Assembly (NCBI GenBank): GCA_937896235.1
Contig: CALBMX010000075.1
Location: forward strand, 32,042-96,041
DNA from: an uncultured bacterium
GTDB lineage: Bacteria > Planctomycetota > UBA1135 > GCA-002686595
DNA length: 64,000 nt
Reading direction: 5' to 3'
The notes under the pieces are model-generated. The model had not been told where the DNA came from. It made no database searches and was given only the letters and a program-made list of their open reading frames with translations. The position numbers were made by a program, and so were the translations under genes. This document shows positions 26,811 to 36,150 of the stretch, piece after piece. Positions within the stretch are counted from its first letter, which is position 1; the number at the start of each line of letters is the position of its first letter.

Positions 26811-26812
26811 CT

Positions 26813-27250
26813 TCAATCGGCGAAGGAGGGTCGCCGGTGACCATCTCTGACCAATTCGGCGACTTGCCCTTGGGCCCAAGTCGTAAGTATCCAACGCTCG
26901 TCAAAGAACAAGACGACACCTAGATCCTCATCCTGAATATCGGAGTAGCTCGCACTGGCATTCAACGCTTGTCCCACCGGAACGGAGAAGGTCAAGCTCC
27001 AACCGCTTTCATCCGAGCCGTACCAAGCAAGGACAGCGCCCCCGTCTGCGGTCTCCCAAACATCAACTGGCGCTCCGAGTTGAATCAAGCAGTCGGCGAG
27101 CCGCGTCTGACCGGCGACCCAATGGCTGCTCGCCCCATCGGGCACGAGCTCATGAACCTTGGTTCGCCCTAAATTTCCAGTTAAGCAGGATGTGAGCGAC
27201 GATAGCGCTAAGGCTGTGAGAAGGAGCTTCGGGTTTCGTTCCAATGCCAT
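26813..27250 (-). CDS. Small lipoprotein, BamE/SmpA-like, function unknown
   Basis: LALSSLTSCLTGN lipobox; QTRLADCLIQLGAPVDVWETADGGAVLAWYG resembles the OmlA/SmpA fold. Confidence 0.55.
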   Translation of the reverse strand: MALERNPKLLLTALALSSLTSCLTGNLGRTKVHELVPDGASSHWVAGQTRLADCLIQLGAPVDVWETADGGAVLAWYGSDESGWSLTFSVPVGQALNASASYSDIQDEDLGVVLFFDERWILTTWAQGQVAELVRDGHRRPSFAD

Positions 27251-27257
27251 CACGCAC

Positions 27258-27650
27258 TTAGTCGTTGTCTGACCAAGGCATGCCGTATTCGGTAGCCTCC
27301 GCCTTAAGCGTGGAGCCAACATGGGTCAGAATGTCAGCCTCATCGAAGAAAACCCAAACGCGATCCTGATGGCTGTCGGAGTTATAGAAGCCGACGAGGA
27401 AGAGAAACAGCCCTGTCCTCTTAGCTTCGGTGTAGTCGTATCTGTAGGCACTGCGCTTGCCGAGCTGAACAACCTCTGTCGGAGCCCCAAGAACCTCCGT
27501 TACACGTTGGGCGCTATCGCCAACTTGCAGTGAGTCCACCGAGTGGGCGGGAATCGGCTCATGCGTGCGAGTACGAGCAAAAGCACATGAGGAGGCGACA
27601 AGCGCTAAGAGTCCGGCGAGAGCGAGGGATCGCGTAGAGAGGTGAATCAT
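27258..27650 (-). CDS. BamE/SmpA/OmlA-like lipoprotein
   Basis: LLALVASSCAFA lipobox; DSLQVGDSAQRVTEVLGAPTEVVQLGKRSAYRYDY...VWVFFDEADILTHVGS. Confidence 0.6.
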   Translation of the reverse strand: MIHLSTRSLALAGLLALVASSCAFARTRTHEPIPAHSVDSLQVGDSAQRVTEVLGAPTEVVQLGKRSAYRYDYTEAKRTGLFLFLVGFYNSDSHQDRVWVFFDEADILTHVGSTLKAEATEYGMPWSDND

Positions 27651-27712
27651 GCTGCTATCCTAGCCAACGAGCCAGATGAGCGGAAAGGATCATTTGGGTT
27701 GCCTCCTAAACT

Positions 27713-27752
27713 AAGTGGGGCCACCAGCAACGAGTTGCTGGTGGCCCCACTT
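27713..27752 (-). terminator. Perfect 18-bp stem, 4-nt loop hairpin downstream of the 27774-28937 gene
   Basis: AAGTGGGGCCACCAGCAA-CGAG-TTGCTGGTGGCCCCACTT, exact inverted repeat; only a weak T-tract on the minus side. Confidence 0.7.
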
Positions 27753-27773
27753 GAACGAGTCTGGCTAGAACCT

Positions 27774-28937
27774 CTAACCGATCATAACGTCCTGGGCGTT
27801 CATCAAGACGATGAAGATACCGCCGAGACCGTCTGTCTCAATGCGGACTCCCTGGGTAGCCAGTCCCATGCCATTCGTTCCAACGGGAACTGTGATGGCA
27901 TGACTACCGAAGCCCGAGTTGATCACGTACGGAGGCAGGGCGAGCATCTCGAATCCGAAGATGGGGACATTCTCGGTAGGGCCACTCAAGCTAGTGATCA
28001 CAAGAGTCTGCAAGGTCGATGTCCCCAACACGGGAATCGTATCAATCGAGGTGTTCCACAACAGGCCCGCACTTGGTGCGTCGACGCAGTCGTAACCCTT
28101 CGGGTTCACACCCATCACCCCTTGACGAGAAGTGCAACTTCCCGGATTTACACCCGGCAGGCAGGTCGTTGCGTTGGCGATTACGTTGGCCCAATCGCCC
28201 GTGCCGCCAAACTGGATTGCCCCGCACCCGTTGGAATAGACGATCAAGCCTCCACCCGCTCCAGCAAGAGGGCGATAGGCCGTCGCTATAGCGCCGTCCA
28301 CATAGTGGCCGTCCGCAGCTCCGCTACCTTGAAGCGCAATGTCGTCGCGATAGTTGACGTCCAATTTGGAGACACCGTTGTATAGGCAAGTTGTTCCGTT
28401 TCCTAGATACGGTGAACCGGTATAGAGGTTCTTCCCGGTGGGAGAAGAGACCGGGCAATACTTGGGCCCCATGATTGCGCCATCAAGCCACTGCTTACCG
28501 GACCAAGAGGTGCAAAACACCCCAAGGATTACGGTTCCACCTGCGTCGCTGTAGGTGGCCAGATTGTCACCGATTGCAATGTTGTCCAAGTAGCCGTAGT
28601 CCACAAAGGTATGGACTGCATCGTAGGTAGAGAGCAGAACATTGTCGGGGGTTGCGTTGCGCGCATCGAAGTAATCAACAACTGCACCACCACCAAGGGC
28701 CGCAGCGATTTGAGCACGAAATGCCGGGTCGTCAGTGTCCGCGGGAGCATAGAGGACGCGAGGTGCCGCGGCGGCCTTGGCACCGGCGGTCGGCGCAGGA
28801 GTAAGCACATGGCCCGTGAAAATGTTCGCACGCCAGACTCCAAGATTCGTTAGCTCGAGGCCCCCGCTTTGGGCCTCGGCGGTACCTGGGAATAGGACTG
28901 CGAATGCAAGGGCTGCGGAGAATAGGGTGCGATGCAT
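27774..28937 (-). CDS. Secreted protein of unknown function, paralog A (Rossmann/GATase-like N-terminal half plus beta-rich C-terminus)
   Basis: Signal peptide; GGLELTNLGVWRANIFTG...VVDYFDARNATPDNVLLSTYDAVHTF...; C-terminal IFIVLMNAQDVMIG. Alignable over its length to 29164-30318. Confidence 0.75.
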   Translation of the reverse strand: MHRTLFSAALAFAVLFPGTAEAQSGGLELTNLGVWRANIFTGHVLTPAPTAGAKAAAAPRVLYAPADTDDPAFRAQIAAALGGGAVVDYFDARNATPDNVLLSTYDAVHTFVDYGYLDNIAIGDNLATYSDAGGTVILGVFCTSWSGKQWLDGAIMGPKYCPVSSPTGKNLYTGSPYLGNGTTCLYNGVSKLDVNYRDDIALQGSGAADGHYVDGAIATAYRPLAGAGGGLIVYSNGCGAIQFGGTGDWANVIANATTCLPGVNPGSCTSRQGVMGVNPKGYDCVDAPSAGLLWNTSIDTIPVLGTSTLQTLVITSLSGPTENVPIFGFEMLALPPYVINSGFGSHAITVPVGTNGMGLATQGVRIETDGLGGIFIVLMNAQDVMIG

Positions 28938-29018
28938 GAGAAAGGAGTGGTCGGGTTTTGGGAGAGGGAGGGAGACCTCGGTTAGGTCGTCTGCACTATC
29001 AGACGCTGTAAAGAGCAG

Positions 29019-29064
29019 TCCCGCCAGACAATAATGCTATAAATAGCACAATTGTCTGGCGGGA
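29019..29064. repeat. Compound inverted repeat (14-bp outer stem, 6-bp inner stem)
   Basis: TCCCGCCAGACAAT-AA-TGCTAT-AA-ATAGCA-CA-ATTGTCTGGCGGGA. Confidence 0.85.
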
Positions 29065-29088
29065 TCCGCCCCTAAACTCCTTACCTAC

Positions 29089-29128
29089 GAAAAAGCGAGG
29101 CCCAGGTGATCTCCACCTGGGCCTCGCT
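29089..29128 (-). terminator. Intrinsic terminator of the 29164-30318 gene
   Basis: Perfect 15-bp stem AGCGAGGCCCAGGTG/CACCTGGGCCTCGCT with T5 on the minus strand. Confidence 0.88.
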
Positions 29129-29163
29129 CTATTGACCCCCACTGGGGTCCTTAGGTGCAGGTA

Positions 29164-30318
29164 CTAGCCAATCACAACGTCCTGAGCATTCAGGAGGACA
29201 ATGAAGACGTTTCCAATTGAGTCCAACTCAACGCGCGCAGCCTGGGTTGCAAGAGCGAAGCCGCTCGTGCCACCTGGTACAGGAAGGGTGTGCGCTCCAG
29301 CAGCGACGTTGACTACGTACGGGGGAAGTGCAAGCATTTCGTAGCCCAAGAGCGGCACGTTGTCGATACCGCCCGTAAGGCTGACGAGAACCAGAGTTTG
29401 CAGAGTGCTCGTTCCAACGACCGGGGTTAGGTCAACCGTGGTGTTCCAGCTGGCGCCAGCGCTAGGAGCGTTCACGCAGTTGTAACCGCCGGGGTTGAGC
29501 CCCATGACGCCTTTACGGGCAGAGCAGGTGCCTGGGTTGGCGCCGGGAAGGCAGCAAATCGAGTTTGCGACAAGAATCGCCCAATCGCCAGTAGGGGAGA
29601 GTTGAACGCCGCCAGCACCGTTTGAGTAAACGATAACGCCAGCGCCCGTACCGGGAAGAGGACGATATGCGTGAGCAATCTCGCCATCGGCGGTAGTGCC
29701 GTCGACGATACCGCTGCCCTGGGGAGCCAGGACGTCACGAAAGATGCTATCGAAGCTAGTCACGCCAGCATAAATGCAGGTGGTGCCATCTCCGTTATAG
29801 AGAGAGCTCGTGAAGTGGTTAGACCCCGTCGGTGACCACACTGGCGAGTAGGACGGAGACATAATGGCGCCGCTGAGGGAGTTGCCATTGGTATAGGTGC
29901 AGAAAGAGCCCATGACAACGTGGCCGCCAGCATCATTGAACGTGGCTAGGTTGTTACCAAAGCCGATGCTGTCAAAGAAGGCGTAGTTAGCCCAAGTGTG
30001 AACGGCGTCATAGGTCGAAAGCAGGACGCTGTCGGGCGTTGCGTTTCGAGCGTCAAAGTAGTCCACAACCGCACCGCCCGCTGCAGCGGAGATAGCTGCA
30101 CGGTAAACGGCATCGTCACTTTCCGAAGGAGCATAGAGGATGCGAGAGACTGCGGACTTAGCGCCTGCGGGGAGTGGCGCGGTTAGGACGTTGCCAGTGA
30201 AGATGTTTGCCTTGAGGATGCCTTCGTTGGTCATCTCTAGGCCACCCGTTTGGGCAGAAGAGACGGCGGGTAAGAGAAGCGAGAAGACTGCGGCGGAGAG
30301 AGTGAGAGAAAGTCTCAT
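29164..30318 (-). CDS. Secreted protein of unknown function, paralog B
   Basis: GGLEMTNEGILKANIFTG...VVDYFDARNATPDSVLLSTYDAVHTW...IFIVLLNAQDVVIG (last segment FIVLLNAQDVVIG); clear tandem paralog of 27774-28937. Confidence 0.75.
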   Translation of the reverse strand: MRLSLTLSAAVFSLLLPAVSSAQTGGLEMTNEGILKANIFTGNVLTAPLPAGAKSAVSRILYAPSESDDAVYRAAISAAAGGAVVDYFDARNATPDSVLLSTYDAVHTWANYAFFDSIGFGNNLATFNDAGGHVVMGSFCTYTNGNSLSGAIMSPSYSPVWSPTGSNHFTSSLYNGDGTTCIYAGVTSFDSIFRDVLAPQGSGIVDGTTADGEIAHAYRPLPGTGAGVIVYSNGAGGVQLSPTGDWAILVANSICCLPGANPGTCSARKGVMGLNPGGYNCVNAPSAGASWNTTVDLTPVVGTSTLQTLVLVSLTGGIDNVPLLGYEMLALPPYVVNVAAGAHTLPVPGGTSGFALATQAARVELDSIGNVFIVLLNAQDVVIG

Positions 30319-30688
30319 AGGATGCGTTCCGAGTGTTTGAGGGTCAAAGTTGAATAGCGCGTCTTACGAGAGGGAGCTCAGGGTTGGGACCTTCACCGAG
30401 AACAAAGTAGAGACGCGCAGGGTTATGTAGATACAAATCCATTCCCTGGAATCACGGTAGAACTTTTCCTAAAATTTATAGAGATCCCTATATGTTTCAA
30501 ACAAAACGGCCGATACCCAAAACCTCAAGACTGGACCCACTCGCCCGTTTGATTGAGCATGGTAGAGTCCGCTAAAGGCTTCCATGACCGTCCAATCATA
30601 GAATAGGAGGCGATCCGAGAAGTATATTGGATCGATCGTTCCAACTTGAACATTCAGTCCACAATCGACTTTCCACGATCCCGGAAAG

Positions 30689-30727
30689 CAAGAACGCCGA
30701 CTCCCCAAGAGGATGCCGGCGTTCTTG
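30689..30727 (-). terminator. Hairpin terminator at the end of the nuo operon
   Basis: CAAGAACGCCG ... CGGCGTTCTTG, 11-bp stem, 33 nt beyond the nuoN stop. Confidence 0.65.
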
Positions 30728-30759
30728 AATTTGTCCCGTCTGGAGGCGGATTTTAGCGT

Positions 30760-32271
30760 TCAGCCCAGTAGGCCAAGAAGCCAACCTGGCATGAGTCCCA
30801 TTACGAGAACTCCAGCGACGCAGAGTCCCGTCACTATGCTGGCGGGAAGAGTTACAGGTGCCAGCTTCGCCTCTTCCCCCTCGCCAAGGGGCTCCATCCA
30901 CATCGTCACGATGATGCGCAAGTAGTAACCTAGCGCGATAACCGAAAGCAGCGCGCCCAGGATGGCGACCGCAATCATGTCCTGCTTGACCAGCAGCATG
31001 AAGACGTAGAGCTTGCCCATGAAACCACCCGTCGCGGGAATACCGCCGAGGGAGAGCATAAAGAGCGTCATGGCACCTGCCACCGCGGGACGGCGGCGAG
31101 CCAACCCGCGCAGGCCGTTGAGGGTGAGCATGTGCTCGCCCTCGCGCTCAAGCATGGCGAGCAGGCCAAAGGCACCAGTCGAAGTGAATAGGTAGGCCGC
31201 CATGTAAAACAACGTTGCGTTCATCGACTCATCACGAACGTCGCTGTCCCCACCGGAGGCCAAGATGACAGCCATGACAAGCATGACGGTACCGGCGTGA
31301 GCAATACCCGAATAGGCCAACATGCGCTTGACGTTCGTCTGCACGAGTGCGCCGAGGTTTCCGGCAGCCATTGTGAGTAATGCGATCGCGGCAATAATGC
31401 CCGTGGCTGCTGGCGGAAGTAGAAAGCTAGCGGGAATCAAGAACCCAAAAGCTGCGGCCTTTGTTCCCGTAGCCATCAATGTGGTGATCGGCGTCGGACT
31501 TCCCTGGTAAACGTCGGGCACCCACAAGTGGAAAGGAAAGACCGAGACCTTGAAAAAGATGCCAGCCATTAGAAGTGCACCGCCGATCAGAGCGATCGGT
31601 GATTGGGCGACCTCACCTTGGTACAAGCTAGCGAGCTCGGCTAGGTTTACCGTTCCGGTAGCGGTATAAATCAACGCGGCGCCGAAGAGGAAGAACGCTG
31701 CCGCAAAGGCTCCGAGCAGGAAGTACTTGAGACCAGCCTCGATCGAGTCGTGTCGAGCACGGCGGAATGCGGCCAAGGAGTAGAGCGGCAGGGAGAGAAT
31801 CTCGAGACCGATGAAGAACACAAGCAAATCGCCAGCCCCCACCATCAAGATCATGCCGGCCGTCGCCGACAGCATAAGCATGTCGTGCTCGCCGCGGAAT
31901 TCCTGTAGCTTGCCCTCGTAGTAGCCGATCCCATAGACCCAGGCAAAGAGCGCGCCGATTGCAAAGATCAGGCTGAAGGCAGCAGTCGCGGAGGAGACGA
32001 GATAGGTCCCACCGAGGACTGCACTTGCGGGCTCCCCGATTTGGTTCCAAGCACAGAACGCCGAGGTCAATAGGGAGGCGATCACAACAACCGGACGAAG
32101 CTTAGCTCCCCCTTTGATGATGTCGACCAACAGCATAAGGAGCGCGCCCACAGCTAAGGCCGTGAACGGCATCAGAGCCGCCGCTGCACCGCCGCTGAAG
32201 ACATCGTTGAACTGAGCTTGCAGCTCGGTGGTTGCCTGTGCGGCTTCTTGAATCATGATGCTGGCAATCAT
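30760..32271 (-). CDS. nuoN: NADH-quinone oxidoreductase subunit N
   Basis: Proton-pump TM protein; KVSVFPFHLWVPDVYQGSPTPITTLMATGTKAAAFG; last gene of the nuo order. Confidence 0.95.
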   Translation of the reverse strand: MIASIMIQEAAQATTELQAQFNDVFSGGAAAALMPFTALAVGALLMLLVDIIKGGAKLRPVVVIASLLTSAFCAWNQIGEPASAVLGGTYLVSSATAAFSLIFAIGALFAWVYGIGYYEGKLQEFRGEHDMLMLSATAGMILMVGAGDLLVFFIGLEILSLPLYSLAAFRRARHDSIEAGLKYFLLGAFAAAFFLFGAALIYTATGTVNLAELASLYQGEVAQSPIALIGGALLMAGIFFKVSVFPFHLWVPDVYQGSPTPITTLMATGTKAAAFGFLIPASFLLPPAATGIIAAIALLTMAAGNLGALVQTNVKRMLAYSGIAHAGTVMLVMAVILASGGDSDVRDESMNATLFYMAAYLFTSTGAFGLLAMLEREGEHMLTLNGLRGLARRRPAVAGAMTLFMLSLGGIPATGGFMGKLYVFMLLVKQDMIAVAILGALLSVIALGYYLRIIVTMWMEPLGEGEEAKLAPVTLPASIVTGLCVAGVLVMGLMPGWLLGLLG

Positions 32272-33830
32272 CGGGAGACCTCCGTGAGGTTCTCATCCGT
32301 TAGGACGGGCAGGGCCGCGGTGGCCTCGCCTTCAAGAGCTTTGAGCTTGATGTTGGCCTCTTCGATACGCCCGACAAGAGCGTCGACGCTACCATCCAGA
32401 TCACCCAAGAAGACGTTGGGCTGAACGCCCATCCAGAAGCAGAGGAAAACCATGGGGAGCATCAGGCCTATCTCACGAACGTTGATGTCGGTGAGGTTCC
32501 GGTTCTCGTCGCGGGTTAGCGGACCAAAGAGCATGCGGCGAGTTGCCGACAGCAAGTAGATCGCGCCGAAGATCACACCCGTAACGCCGATTGAGGCCCA
32601 GAGCGGGCTGGCCTCGAAAGACCCGGCGAGAATCATGAACTCGCCAACAAAACCGTTGAGACCGGGAAGGCCTACGCTAGAGAGCATCGAGATGATGAAG
32701 AAAAAGGCGAAGATGGGCATCGACGCCGCGATGCCGCCGAACTCGGCGATCACGCGGGTGTGGCGACGTTCGTAAACCATGCCAACCAAAAGAAAGAGCA
32801 GGCCGGTGGAGAGGCCGTGGTTGACCATCTGCAAGATTGATCCGCGAAGCCCGATTTCGTTTAGGGCGAACATGCCCATGACAACGAAGCCGAGGTGACT
32901 CACCGACGAGCAAGCGATCAGTCGCTTGATGTCCGTTTGCGCCATCGCGAGGAACGCCCCATAGACGATGCCGATGGCACCGATTCCCATGAAGAGCCCT
33001 TGGTTTTGCAGCGCCATCATCGGGAACATGCCGATCGCAAAGCGGATCAAGCCATAGGTACCCATTTTCAAGAGCACGCCGGCGAGTAACACCGAACCCG
33101 AAGTGGGGGCCTGCGTGTGCGCGTCGGCAAGCCAAGTGTGGAACGGCAGGACCGGCACCTTAATGCAGAATGCCAAAGCAAAGGCGAAGAACATCCAGCC
33201 TTGGTCCGCGACGGGAAGCTCACCTGCAAGAGTCATCAGCGACTCCATATTTGTCGTCTGCGTTGCCAAGATCAGCGCGATGATGCCAACCAGCATCACC
33301 AAACTTCCGGCGACGGTATAGAGGAAGAACTTGACCGTCGCGTAGATACGCTGGTCGCCTCCCCAAATGCCGACTAGGAAGTACAGCGGTACCAGGCTGA
33401 CCTCCCAGAACACGTAGAACAAGATGATATCCATCGAGAGGAACACGCCCAGCATGCCCGTCTCCATGATGAGCATCCAGACAAAGAACTCCTTCACGCG
33501 AGTGTGGATGTGCCCATAGGTGGACAGGATCACAATCGGCATCAGAATCGATGTCAGGGCCACCATCAGCACACTGATGCCGTCCATTCCCAGGCGGAAG
33601 TGAACGTCAATGGCCGTGCCAGGTAAGGTGAACCAGGCCGCATCGCAGGTGTTCTGCATTGCGGCCGAGGCCCCGTCGAAACCCATGTAGATGCTGAGCC
33701 CGAGCAGACCGGTCACCACCGTCGTCGCGAGAGCAACGAGGCGGATGGCCTTGGTCTGGGCAGCGGGCATCGCCATCACCAGGATCGCCCCGATTAGGGG
33801 CAGGAAGGTCAATACGGTTAGGGAGTCCAT
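32268..33830 (-). CDS. nuoM: NADH-quinone oxidoreductase subunit M
   Basis: FCIKVPVLPFHTWLADAHTQAPTSGSVLLAGVLLKMGTYGLIRF. Confidence 0.95.
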   Translation of the reverse strand: MDSLTVLTFLPLIGAILVMAMPAAQTKAIRLVALATTVVTGLLGLSIYMGFDGASAAMQNTCDAAWFTLPGTAIDVHFRLGMDGISVLMVALTSILMPIVILSTYGHIHTRVKEFFVWMLIMETGMLGVFLSMDIILFYVFWEVSLVPLYFLVGIWGGDQRIYATVKFFLYTVAGSLVMLVGIIALILATQTTNMESLMTLAGELPVADQGWMFFAFALAFCIKVPVLPFHTWLADAHTQAPTSGSVLLAGVLLKMGTYGLIRFAIGMFPMMALQNQGLFMGIGAIGIVYGAFLAMAQTDIKRLIACSSVSHLGFVVMGMFALNEIGLRGSILQMVNHGLSTGLLFLLVGMVYERRHTRVIAEFGGIAASMPIFAFFFIISMLSSVGLPGLNGFVGEFMILAGSFEASPLWASIGVTGVIFGAIYLLSATRRMLFGPLTRDENRNLTDINVREIGLMLPMVFLCFWMGVQPNVFLGDLDGSVDALVGRIEEANIKLKALEGEATAALPVLTDENLTEVSR

Positions 33831-33832
33831 AT

Positions 33833-35824
33833 TTAGATCCAGATCAGGAGCAAGGAGAGGCCGGCAGCACCGAAACCCATCCAGACGGCGTAGCTCTTGA
33901 CGCTACCGGTGGTCATCTTGCGGGTGTCGTCGCCGACGAGCTTTGCGATCGATGCGGCGCCGTTGACGGCTCCGTCGATGAAGAGCTTGTCGATGATGGC
34001 GGAGATGAATTCAGAGAGCAGGCGCACGGGGATCAAGATGAAAACCTCGAAGAGGCCGTCGAGGCGCCAGGCGGCGCCAAGGAATCCCGTTAGGCCCGGT
34101 GCGCGACGCGCAAAGGACATGTCGGGCTCGGGGCCCTTGAGGTAGCGACGGAAGCCGAGGTAGCTGAAGACCAGCGCGATGACCGAGCCAAGGGCTAGTA
34201 GCCCCCACTCGACGCCGTGGCTGGCGTGCTCGTGGACGAGGTGCAACTTGACAAGGACCTCTTGGCCGACTTCCGTGACAGGCTCAAGCCAGCCGTGAAG
34301 AATCGGGTGCCCCGTCATCACGGCGGGCAAGTTGAGCAAACCGCCAATAGCTGCGGCGACCGCAAGCAGGATCAACGGTATCGTCATCGTGCTTGGCGAC
34401 TCGTGGGGGTGCACGTGGTCAACGTCGAAGCGCTCCTCGCCAAAGAAAGTCAGGGCCACCATGCGCCACGTGTAGAACGCGGTCAGCGCTGCAGAGATCA
34501 AGCCGACGATCCAAAGCGCGATGTACCCACCGCCGTGGCTGTAGGTCATGAACAGGATCTCGTCTTTCGAGAAGAAGCCACTCATCAAGGGAAGGCCCGA
34601 AAGCGCTGCTGCCCCCACCATGAAGGTGAGGAACGTCTTCGGCATGTGCCTCTTCAAGCCGCCCATCTTGTACATGTTCTGCTCGTGGTGCATGCCGTGG
34701 ATCACGGAGCCCGAACCGAGGAAGAGCAGGCCTTTGAAGAAGGCGTGTGTCACAAGGTGGAAGACGGCCGCGGCCCATGCGCCGGTCGAAAGCCCGAGGA
34801 ACATGTAGCCGAGCTGGCTGACGGTTGAGTAAGCCAAGACCTTCTTGATGTCGGTCTGGCGTATCGCACTCGTCGCGCCGATGAAGGCGGTCAGGGCGCC
34901 GACGCAACCGATGAGAAACAAGACGTCGGGGCATGCGGCGTAGACCGGGTTCATGCGGGCGATCAAGTAGACGCCAGCAGTCACCATCGTCGCCGCGTGA
35001 ATGAGCGCGGACACCGGAGTCGGGCCGGCCATTGCGTCGGGCAACCACACCATCAACGGGAACTGAGCGGACTTGCCGCACGCACCGCCGAACATAAGGA
35101 GCGCGGCCAGGCCGAGGTCCTTCAGCTTGGCGGGGTCGTCGAGCATCCCGATCACGGCTGCGCCGATCTCCGAGGTGTCCAAGGTGCCGAACAGGCGAAT
35201 CAATAGGAAAGCCCCGATCAGGAAGCAGGCGTCACCGATGCGGTTGACCACAAAGGCCTTTTGGCCAGCCTCTGCGGGCCAACCCTTGTCATACCAGAAG
35301 CCGATCAGAAGGTAGGAGCAGAGCCCCACGCCTTCCCAACCGACAAACAGGCCGACCAGGTTGCTCGACAGGACGAGCATCAGCATCATCGCGACGAACA
35401 AGTTCAGATACGCGAAGAACTTCGCGAAGCCGGGGTCGCCCTTGATGTAGCCAGCGGAGTAGATGTGGATCAGTGCGCCGACTCCGGTGATCACCAGGAT
35501 CATCACGGCGGAGAGCGGGTCCACCACCATCGAGAGATCGACGGAGAAGGGACCGAGGTCAATCCAGTGCCATGGTGAGGACTCGACCCCCATGGCGCGC
35601 CCGACCTCGTCCAATCCTTTAAGATTGAGCCAAGCCGTAACGGCGACGGCGAACGAGCCGATCATCGCGGCGATCGCGACGGGTGCTGCAAGTGCACCGG
35701 GACCGTGACCGATCTCGGGGTTTTTCTTGCGCGCCGAAAGCGTCGCAAAGTGCAGGGCTCCACAAAGGATGCTGCCAAGAAATGGCAGCAGAGGCATCAG
35801 CCAAAGTAAGTTGTAATCTTTCAT
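33833..35824 (-). CDS. nuoL: NADH-quinone oxidoreductase subunit L
   Basis: GWEGVGLCSYLLIGFWY...KSAQFPLMVWLPDAMAGPTPVSALIHAATMVTAGVYL. Confidence 0.95.
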   Translation of the reverse strand: MKDYNLLWLMPLLPFLGSILCGALHFATLSARKKNPEIGHGPGALAAPVAIAAMIGSFAVAVTAWLNLKGLDEVGRAMGVESSPWHWIDLGPFSVDLSMVVDPLSAVMILVITGVGALIHIYSAGYIKGDPGFAKFFAYLNLFVAMMLMLVLSSNLVGLFVGWEGVGLCSYLLIGFWYDKGWPAEAGQKAFVVNRIGDACFLIGAFLLIRLFGTLDTSEIGAAVIGMLDDPAKLKDLGLAALLMFGGACGKSAQFPLMVWLPDAMAGPTPVSALIHAATMVTAGVYLIARMNPVYAACPDVLFLIGCVGALTAFIGATSAIRQTDIKKVLAYSTVSQLGYMFLGLSTGAWAAAVFHLVTHAFFKGLLFLGSGSVIHGMHHEQNMYKMGGLKRHMPKTFLTFMVGAAALSGLPLMSGFFSKDEILFMTYSHGGGYIALWIVGLISAALTAFYTWRMVALTFFGEERFDVDHVHPHESPSTMTIPLILLAVAAAIGGLLNLPAVMTGHPILHGWLEPVTEVGQEVLVKLHLVHEHASHGVEWGLLALGSVIALVFSYLGFRRYLKGPEPDMSFARRAPGLTGFLGAAWRLDGLFEVFILIPVRLLSEFISAIIDKLFIDGAVNGAASIAKLVGDDTRKMTTGSVKSYAVWMGFGAAGLSLLLIWI

Positions 35825-35829
35825 GGTGC

Positions 35830-36150
35830 CTAGCCCTTAAGTTCAGCAGCGGCTTCGATGTCGACCGATTGCTTCTGGCGGTAGAAGGCGATCACAAGGG
35901 CGAGACCGAGAGCCGCTTCACAAGCGGCCACCAGGATCACGAACAGTGCGAAGATCGGACCGTCGAGGTTGAGAGGTCCCACGGAGCTGTGGGAGCGCGC
36001 GCCCGCCAGGAACGTTAAGTTGGCGGCGTTGAGCATGAGCTCGACACTGGCCAAAATCACGATCAAGTTACTGCGCAGTAGAAAGCCAAGAGCTCCCAAA
36101 CTGAACAGAATGCCAGCGAGAATCAGGAGATGTTCTGTGGGAACGTTCAT
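35830..36150 (-). CDS. nuoK: NADH-quinone oxidoreductase subunit K
   Basis: GALGFLLRSNLIVILASVELMLNAANL; ACEAALGLALVIAFYR. Confidence 0.95.
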   Translation of the reverse strand: MNVPTEHLLILAGILFSLGALGFLLRSNLIVILASVELMLNAANLTFLAGARSHSSVGPLNLDGPIFALFVILVAACEAALGLALVIAFYRQKQSVDIEAAAELKG

